Below, one piece after another: positions 26,068-30,069 of a stretch of DNA of 30,069 nt. The position numbers were made by a program, and so were the translations under genes. Source of the stretch: Actinomycetes bacterium (lineage in GTDB: Bacteria > Actinomycetota > Actinomycetes > Actinomycetales > Microbacteriaceae). How positions within the stretch are numbered: position 1 is the first letter of the stretch; each line of letters begins with the position of its first letter. Below the pieces are notes generated by a model. That model was given only the letters and a program-made list of their open reading frames with translations, was not told the DNA's origin and made no database searches. Location of the stretch: contig JAEXHA010000179.1 in NCBI GenBank assembly GCA_023450335.1, positions 1 to 30,069 of the forward strand, given 5' to 3'.

Positions 26068-26415
26068 GTGACCGATGCCCCCGAGATCACCGTCAGCCGC
26101 AACGACGAGCGCGGGCGGTACGAGATCCACCTCGACGACACCGTTGCGGGGTTCACCGAGTTCATCGTCGACCGCAAGGACCGACTGGTGTTCCCGCATA
26201 CCTCTATCGACCCGGCGTTCGCCGGCCAGGGGCTGGGGTCGATCCTCGTGGCGCGGGCGCTCGCCGACGTCGCTTCCCGGGGCGAGACCGTGGTGCCGGT
26301 GTGCCCGTTCGTCGTGAAGTACCTGCGTTCGCACGCCGTCGAGGGCCTCGACGTGCACTGGCGCACGACGGCCGACGAGGCCGGCAGCGCTCAGGTCGAC
26401 GCCTCAGACCGATGA
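26068..26415 (+). CDS. Small GNAT-type N-acetyltransferase (YjdJ/PF14542-like)
   Basis: 115 residues from a GTG at 26068, chosen for the AGAGGAG ribosome site five bases upstream; an in-frame ATG at 26011 has no such site. It has the minimal GNAT fold of the YjdJ-like group. RYEIHLDDTVAGFTEFIVD and RLVFPHTSIDPAFAGQGLGS (the acetyl-CoA loop, about residues 43-65) are followed by ASRGETVVPVCPFVVKYLR. The Cys in VCPF is typical of this group. The substrate is unknown. The stop overlaps the pirin start (ATGA), so the two proteins are made together from one mRNA. Confidence 0.88.
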   Translation: MTDAPEITVSRNDERGRYEIHLDDTVAGFTEFIVDRKDRLVFPHTSIDPAFAGQGLGSILVARALADVASRGETVVPVCPFVVKYLRSHAVEGLDVHWRTTADEAGSAQVDASDR

Positions 26416-27488
26416 CACGACTCGGCGAGGGCGCCCTCGCGCAGGGGACGGACCCTGAGATCGAGTCGCCGTCGACGTGCGACGGCCCGCGCGCGCTGCT
26501 GCTCGAGGCGCGCGAGGTGCCGCTGGGCGGGGTGCGCGCGATGCAGGTGCACCGCAGCCTGCCGCAGCGCGCGCTGCCGATGGTCGGCGCCTGGTGCTTT
26601 CTCGACCGGTTCGGACCTCAGGTCGCGAAGATGCGCGTCGAGCCGCACCCGCACATCGGGCTGCAGACGGTCACGTGGCCGTTCGTGGGCACGACCCGGC
26701 ACCGGGACGTGCTGGGCAACGACGTCGAGATCCGCCGCGGCGAGCTGAACATCATGACCAGCGGTGCGGGCATCGCCCACTCCGAGTACTCGGTCGGTGA
26801 CGGCGAGGCCGAGATCGACGCGCTGCAGTTCTGGGTCGCGCTGCCCGAGTCGCGGCGCCACGGTCCGCCCGACTTCGAGCAGGTGCGCGACCTGCCGGTC
26901 GTCGACCTCGGGGGCGGCGCCTGCGCCGCGGTCGTCGTCGGCTCGTTCGCGGGGGTCGAGTCGCCCGCGCGCATGTACACGCCGATCGTGGGCGCCGAGG
27001 TGTTCGTGCCGGCCGGCACGCGGGTGACGCTGCCTCTGAACCCCGCGTGGGAGCACGCGCTGGTGGGCGTCGAGGGTGAGGCGTCGGCGGTCACGGGGCT
27101 CGCGGCGAGCCGGGTGGATGCCGAGGGCGCGACCGATTCCGGTGGGAACGGCACCGGCGACGTGGACGGCGGTGACGGGGTGGATGCCGGGGCCACGACC
27201 GCCGTCGCGCCGCAGCACCTGCTGTACCTCGGCCTCGGCCGCTCCGAGCTGGTGGTGCGGGCCGACATCGACACGACGGTGTTCCTCATCGGCGGCGAGC
27301 CTTTCGAGGCCGACATCGTCATGTGGTGGAACTTCGTGGGCCGCAGCCACGACGAGATCGTCGAGGCGCGCGAGGACTGGGAGTCGGACTCCGCCCGCTT
27401 CGGCCACGTCGTCGGTCACGGCGACGAGCGCATCCCCGCGCCGCCGATGCCCGCCGTGCGCCTCACGCAGCGTCGTCGCCGAGTCTGA
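26412..27488 (+). CDS. Pirin family protein
   Basis: 358 residues from an ATG overlapping the acetyltransferase stop (ATGA); no Shine-Dalgarno, so translation is probably coupled. Bicupin fold. The metal ligands of pirin are conserved: H79 and H81 in EPHPHIGLQTVTW, and H123 and E125 in SGAGIAHSEY. RGELNIMTSG and LQFWVALPES are also family blocks. The C-terminal cupin is present (LGLGRSELVVRADIDTTVFL). An Asp/Gly/Thr-rich insertion (about 233-263) interrupts the second cupin and contains two GGATGCC heptamers. Bacterial pirins are non-haem iron proteins with quercetinase or regulatory roles (for example with pyruvate dehydrogenase); which applies here is unknown. The iron-regulated-looking locus downstream is suggestive only. 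Confidence 0.93.
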   Translation: MTRLGEGALAQGTDPEIESPSTCDGPRALLLEAREVPLGGVRAMQVHRSLPQRALPMVGAWCFLDRFGPQVAKMRVEPHPHIGLQTVTWPFVGTTRHRDVLGNDVEIRRGELNIMTSGAGIAHSEYSVGDGEAEIDALQFWVALPESRRHGPPDFEQVRDLPVVDLGGGACAAVVVGSFAGVESPARMYTPIVGAEVFVPAGTRVTLPLNPAWEHALVGVEGEASAVTGLAASRVDAEGATDSGGNGTGDVDGGDGVDAGATTAVAPQHLLYLGLGRSELVVRADIDTTVFLIGGEPFEADIVMWWNFVGRSHDEIVEAREDWESDSARFGHVVGHGDERIPAPPMPAVRLTQRRRRV

Positions 27489-27540
27489 CCGCCGCGCTTC
27501 GACGCCTGGGCCGAACACGCGCCCCGGCGCAGATTCTCAC

Positions 27541-27561
27541 GGGAGCGCGGGGGCCGCTCCC
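27541..27561 (+). terminator. Hairpin between pirin and YkoE-like gene
   Basis: GGGAGCG (27541-27547), seven-base G-rich loop, CGCTCCC (27555-27561): a perfect seven-base stem 53 bases after the pirin stop. It may end the pirin transcript, but there is no T run. A thiamine riboswitch core was looked for in this leader and not seen. Confidence 0.3.
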
Positions 27562-27575
27562 CCGGCATCCACGGA

Positions 27576-27581
27576 TACTCT
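27576..27581 (+). promoter_or_regulatory. Possible -10 box for the YkoE-like gene
   Basis: TACTCT fits TANNNT and ends six bases before the GTG at 27588, which would give a leaderless or near-leaderless mRNA. GGAAGG directly abuts the GTG, too close to act as a normal ribosome site. No good -35 is visible. Confidence 0.3.
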
Positions 27582-27587
27582 GGAAGG

Positions 27588-28136
27588 GTGGCCCGACACT
27601 CCGTCCTCTCTACGCGTGTGCTGCTCGTGTGCGCGGCGATCGGGGTCGCGATGGGCGCCGCCACGGCGCTGCTGACGCCACTGCACGGCCTGTCGGCGGC
27701 GGTCGCGATCCCGCTCTACGGCCTGGTCCTGGGCTTCCACGCCATTCCTGGTGTGATCGCCCAGCAAGTGCTCCGGCTGCCCTGGGTCGCCCTGATCACC
27801 CACAGCCTCGCCGCACTCATCGCCTGCGCGTTCGTGCCCGTCATGGCCGGCCGTTATCTGATGGCCGCGATCGTGTTCGGCGGGGTGCAGGAGGGCGTCT
27901 CCGCGCTGACCCGCTACCGGCACTGGGAACTGTGGCGCTTCCTCGTCACGGGCGTCGTGACCGGCGTCATCCTCGCGGTGCCGCTGTGGTTCGCGTTCCA
28001 CCTGAGCACCTTCCCCGCCTGGGCGGGCATCGTCTTCGCTGTCGCCTTCATTCTGGGGCCCGTGGTGTGGACGGCCGTCGGCGTGGGCATCGGGTCGGGC
28101 CTGCGCCGCGCCGGCGTCGCCCGCCAGAACGCTTGA
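27588..28136 (+). CDS. ECF transporter S component, YkoE-like
   Basis: 182 residues, GTG start. Five or six hydrophobic helices are visible: VLLVCAAIGVAMGAATALL, SAAVAIPLYGLVLGFHAIPG, THSLAALIACAFVPVMAGRY, RFLVTGVVTGVILAVPLWF, and the last ending VVWTAVGVGIGSGL. The loop GGVQEGVSALTRYRHWELWR corresponds to the conserved VQG-A-x8-RWK-type loop of B. subtilis YkoE. This is the substrate-binding membrane subunit of an energy-coupling-factor importer. YkoE proteins are assigned to thiamine or its pyrimidine precursor. Here there is no visible TPP riboswitch, and an iron box follows the gene, so the substrate is uncertain. The fused ATPase follows 62 bases downstream; a T component is expected beyond the window. 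Confidence 0.85.
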   Translation: MARHSVLSTRVLLVCAAIGVAMGAATALLTPLHGLSAAVAIPLYGLVLGFHAIPGVIAQQVLRLPWVALITHSLAALIACAFVPVMAGRYLMAAIVFGGVQEGVSALTRYRHWELWRFLVTGVVTGVILAVPLWFAFHLSTFPAWAGIVFAVAFILGPVVWTAVGVGIGSGLRRAGVARQNA

Positions 28137-28145
28137 GGGGCAAAG

Positions 28146-28164
28146 TTAGGTAAGGCTAAGCTAG
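28146..28164 (+). promoter_or_regulatory. DtxR/IdeR-type iron box
   Basis: TTAGGTAAGGCTAAGCTAG matches the 19-base DtxR/IdeR consensus TTAGGTTAGCCTAACCTAA at 15 of 19 positions, in an otherwise GC-rich context. It lies between the S-component stop (28136) and the ATPase start (28199), overlapping where a promoter for the ATPase should be (for example TAAGCT as -10). DtxR-family repressors bind such sites with Fe(II). This suggests iron-repressed expression of the ATPase and whatever follows it. Confidence 0.7.
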
Positions 28165-28198
28165 AACGGCCCGTCGTCCCTCCTCGTTTGGACCGCCC

Positions 28199-30069
28199 GT
28201 GACCCCTGCCGCTTCCGGCGCCACCGCGGCCGACGCCTCGGATGCCGCCGCGACCGGCGCTGCGGCCCCCGCGCTGTTGCACGTCGTGGATGTCGCGGTG
28301 CGACACGAGGGCGCCGACGTGGCGACTCCGGCATCCGCATCGCTCGAGGTCCGCCCCGGAGAGCTCGTGCTGCTGTTGGGGCCGAGCGGATCGGGCAAGT
28401 CCACCCTGGCGCTGACGGTGAACGGGCTGATCCCGCAGTCGGTGCCCGCCACCGTGACCGGGTCGGTGCGCATCGCCGGGCTCGACGCCGCGATCACGCC
28501 GGTGCCGACGCTGAGCGCGCACGTGGGCATGGTCTTCCAGGACCCCGACGCGCAGCTGGTGACCGGGACGCTGCTCGACGAGGTCGCCTTCGGCCCCGAG
28601 AACCTCCGACTGTCCGTCGACGAGGTTCTCGCGCGCACCGAACAGGCTCTGCGGCAGGTCGGGCTGTGGGAGCGCCGGCGCGAGAACCCCGACCGCCTGT
28701 CGGGCGGCGGCAAGCAGCGCTTGGCGATCGCGTGCGCGCTGGCGCTCGGGTCAGACCTGCTCGTGCTCGACGAGCCCACCGCGAACCTCGACCCGGCGGG
28801 CATCGAAGACGTCTACGCGGCGTTGGCCGATGTGGTCGCCGCCGGTCGCGCGGTGCTGCTGATCGAGCACAATCTCGACGCCGTGATCGCCATCACCGAC
28901 CGCGTGGTCGTGCTCGACGCCGACGGCCGCACCTATGCCTCCGGCACCGTCGACGCCGTCCTGCGCGCCCGTGCCGACGAACTGCACGAGATGGGCGTGT
29001 GGCTGCCGGTCTCGACCATCGCCGCGCTGCGCCTGCGGCGCGCCGGGTGGGAGTTCGCGCGCCTGCCCCTCATGCCCGCCGAACTGCGCGATGCGCTGGA
29101 TGCCACGCCCGAGCCCGCGGTGTCGTCGGCGCCCGCGCGGGCCGGCGCCCCGGCATCCACCCCTCACGAAATGCGGAGAATCACGCGAAGTTCGGATCCA
29201 TCCGCCGATTCGATCCGAGGTTCGCACGATTCTCCGGAGATCGTGCGCGGCCACGCGGTGCGCGCGCCGGCCGTCGACGTGCGGGGACTGACCCTCACGC
29301 GCGGGCGCACCGAGGTGCTGCACGATGTCAGTCTGCGAGTGGATGCCGGAGAGTTCGTTGCCGTGGTCGGCGCGAACGGTGCCGGCAAGACCAGCCTGAT
29401 CCAGGCGATCGCAGGGGTCATCGATCCGCCGCGCGGCGCCGTGCGGGTGCAGGGTCTCGACCCCGCGCGCACCGACCAGCGCCGACTGTCGCGGCACGTC
29501 GGGTTCGTGTTCCAGAACCCCGAGCACCAGTTCATCGCGCACACCGTGTTCGACGAGCTCGCCCACGGGCTGCGGCTGCAGAAGCTGCCGGATGACGAGG
29601 TGCGTGAGCGCACGGACGAGGTGCTGCGCCGGTTCGGACTCGAGGGCAAAGCCGCGGTGCACCCCTTCCTCCTGTCGGGCGGCCAGAAGCGCCGGCTGTC
29701 GGTGGGCACGGCCCTCGTCGGCGGTGCCCCGATCCTGGTGCTGGATGAACCCACGTTCGGGCAGGACCGCGCCCGCGCCGACGAACTGCTGCGCCTGCTG
29801 CAGGATCTCAACGCCGACGGGACCACGATCCTGGTGGTGACCCACGACATGCAACTGGTCACCGAATACGCGACGCGCACGATCGTGGTCGATCACGGGC
29901 GCATCGCGGCCGACGGCGCCACGGCAGACATCTTCGCGGACGAGACCCTGCTGCGCCGCGCCGGGCTGCGGCTGCCGCCGCTGGTCACCGCTCTGCACGG
30001 CGTGACGCGCCACCCGACCCTCGCCGCAGCCACGCGCCTGGCCGACCTGCCCGGAGCGCCCGTGAAGGC
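28199..30069 (+). CDS. ECF transporter fused double ABC ATPase (YkoD/EcfA1-A2-like), 3' end outside window
   Basis: Open from a GTG at 28199 to the right edge, about 623 residues and probably near its end. The first ~25 residues are Ala/Thr/Ser-rich. ABC domain 1 has Walker A GPSGSGKST (~61-69), Q-loop FQDPDAQLVTGTLLDEVAFG, a slightly altered signature LSGGGKQR (~167) and Walker B LLVLDEPTANLD (~188). ABC domain 2 has GANGAGKTS (~391), FQNPEHQFIAHTVFDELAHG, LSGGQKRR (~493) and ILVLDEPTFGQD (~514). These Q-loop forms are typical of ECF ATPases that power vitamin or metal importers. The linker (residues ~323-349) is encoded by an 81-base palindrome with lower GC and unusual codons (AGA, CGA, AGT, TCT). 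The ribosome site is weak. An iron box lies just upstream. Confidence 0.92.
   Translation, partial: MTPAASGATAADASDAAATGAAAPALLHVVDVAVRHEGADVATPASASLEVRPGELVLLLGPSGSGKSTLALTVNGLIPQSVPATVTGSVRIAGLDAAITPVPTLSAHVGMVFQDPDAQLVTGTLLDEVAFGPENLRLSVDEVLARTEQALRQVGLWERRRENPDRLSGGGKQRLAIACALALGSDLLVLDEPTANLDPAGIEDVYAALADVVAAGRAVLLIEHNLDAVIAITDRVVVLDADGRTYASGTVDAVLRARADELHEMGVWLPVSTIAALRLRRAGWEFARLPLMPAELRDALDATPEPAVSSAPARAGAPASTPHEMRRITRSSDPSADSIRGSHDSPEIVRGHAVRAPAVDVRGLTLTRGRTEVLHDVSLRVDAGEFVAVVGANGAGKTSLIQAIAGVIDPPRGAVRVQGLDPARTDQRRLSRHVGFVFQNPEHQFIAHTVFDELAHGLRLQKLPDDEVRERTDEVLRRFGLEGKAAVHPFLLSGGQKRRLSVGTALVGGAPILVLDEPTFGQDRARADELLRLLQDLNADGTTILVVTHDMQLVTEYATRTIVVDHGRIAADGATADIFADETLLRRAGLRLPPLVTALHGVTRHPTLAAATRLADLPGAPVK
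29165..29245. repeat. 81-base imperfect palindrome inserted in frame within the ECF ATPase linker
   Basis: Arms 29165-29198 and 29212-29245 (34 bases each) are reverse complements at 27 of 34 positions, around a 13-base centre (29199-29211). The core pairs CGGAGAATC with GATTCTCCG and TTCGGATC or CGGATC with GATCCG. GC is 57% (46 of 81) against about 70% nearby. The stretch is a multiple of three, contains no stop in the ABC frame, and encodes a hydrophilic linker (HEMRRITRSSDPSADSIRGS onward) rich in codons rare in the neighbouring genes. No second copy was seen in this window. Confidence 0.75.

Noticed and set aside
22730..26071. Two long plus-strand frames (537 and 560 codons) opposite DUF1697 and the helicase
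   Set aside because: Arg/His/Val-rich mirror translations; the minus strand carries complete helicase motifs.
27489..27587. Possible TPP riboswitch before the YkoE-like gene
   Set aside because: The 99-base gap is too short for a full aptamer plus expression platform, and I see no conserved CUGAGA-type or ACCUGAUC-type core.

Overview
The window is high-GC DNA (about 70%) with tightly packed genes, frequent GTG starts and 1-4 base start/stop overlaps. Gene content (a DUF222/13E12-type HNH protein, a DUF3516 helicase, an actinobacterial MoxR/DUF58/transglutaminase-fold/Ig-FN3 cluster, a DtxR/IdeR-type iron box) points to an actinobacterium, most likely Microbacteriaceae (Microbacterium-like). 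This assignment is inferred from gene families and base composition. No rRNA, tRNA, CRISPR, insertion sequence or phage gene was seen, and no stretch over 300 bases lacks a gene.

Left third (1-11271, all minus strand): a coupled operon read right to left. It encodes a 2024-residue membrane-anchored surface protein (propeller-like head, about eleven ~95-residue Ig/cadherin-like repeats, FN3 domains, a C-terminal four-cysteine domain), a MoxR AAA+ ATPase, a DUF58 protein, a multi-pass TgpA/transglutaminase-fold protein that contains no cysteine at all, and an RDD membrane protein cut by the left edge. The layout resembles the PFNA cluster described in bifidobacteria (kinase, FN3 protein, AAA ATPase, DUF58, transglutaminase, phosphatase). 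Any kinase, phosphatase or FHA genes would lie left of the window.

Middle (11432-25870, all minus strand): housekeeping and repair genes. These are a short UvrA-like ABC ATPase, 3-methyladenine glycosylase I, an acyl-CoA oxidase-type flavoenzyme, a DUF222/HNH protein, formate-tetrahydrofolate ligase, RecQ, a DUF1697 protein and a DEAD/DEAH helicase with a DUF3516-type C-terminus. A perfect 40-base tandem duplication ending in an 11-bp hairpin lies between the glycosylase and the acyl-CoA oxidase.

Right end (26068-30069, plus strand): a small GNAT-like acetyltransferase coupled to a pirin, then an ECF transporter: a YkoE-like S component and a fused two-ABC ATPase that runs off the right edge. 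A strong DtxR/IdeR-type iron box sits between the S gene and the ATPase gene. The linker between the two ABC domains is encoded by an 81-base imperfect palindrome of lower GC and unusual codons, which looks like an in-frame palindromic element.

The best candidates for something undescribed are the giant Ig/FN3 protein with its C-terminal cysteine domain and cysteine-free transglutaminase-fold partner, the in-frame palindrome in the ECF ATPase, and the iron box inside a YkoE-type transporter locus.
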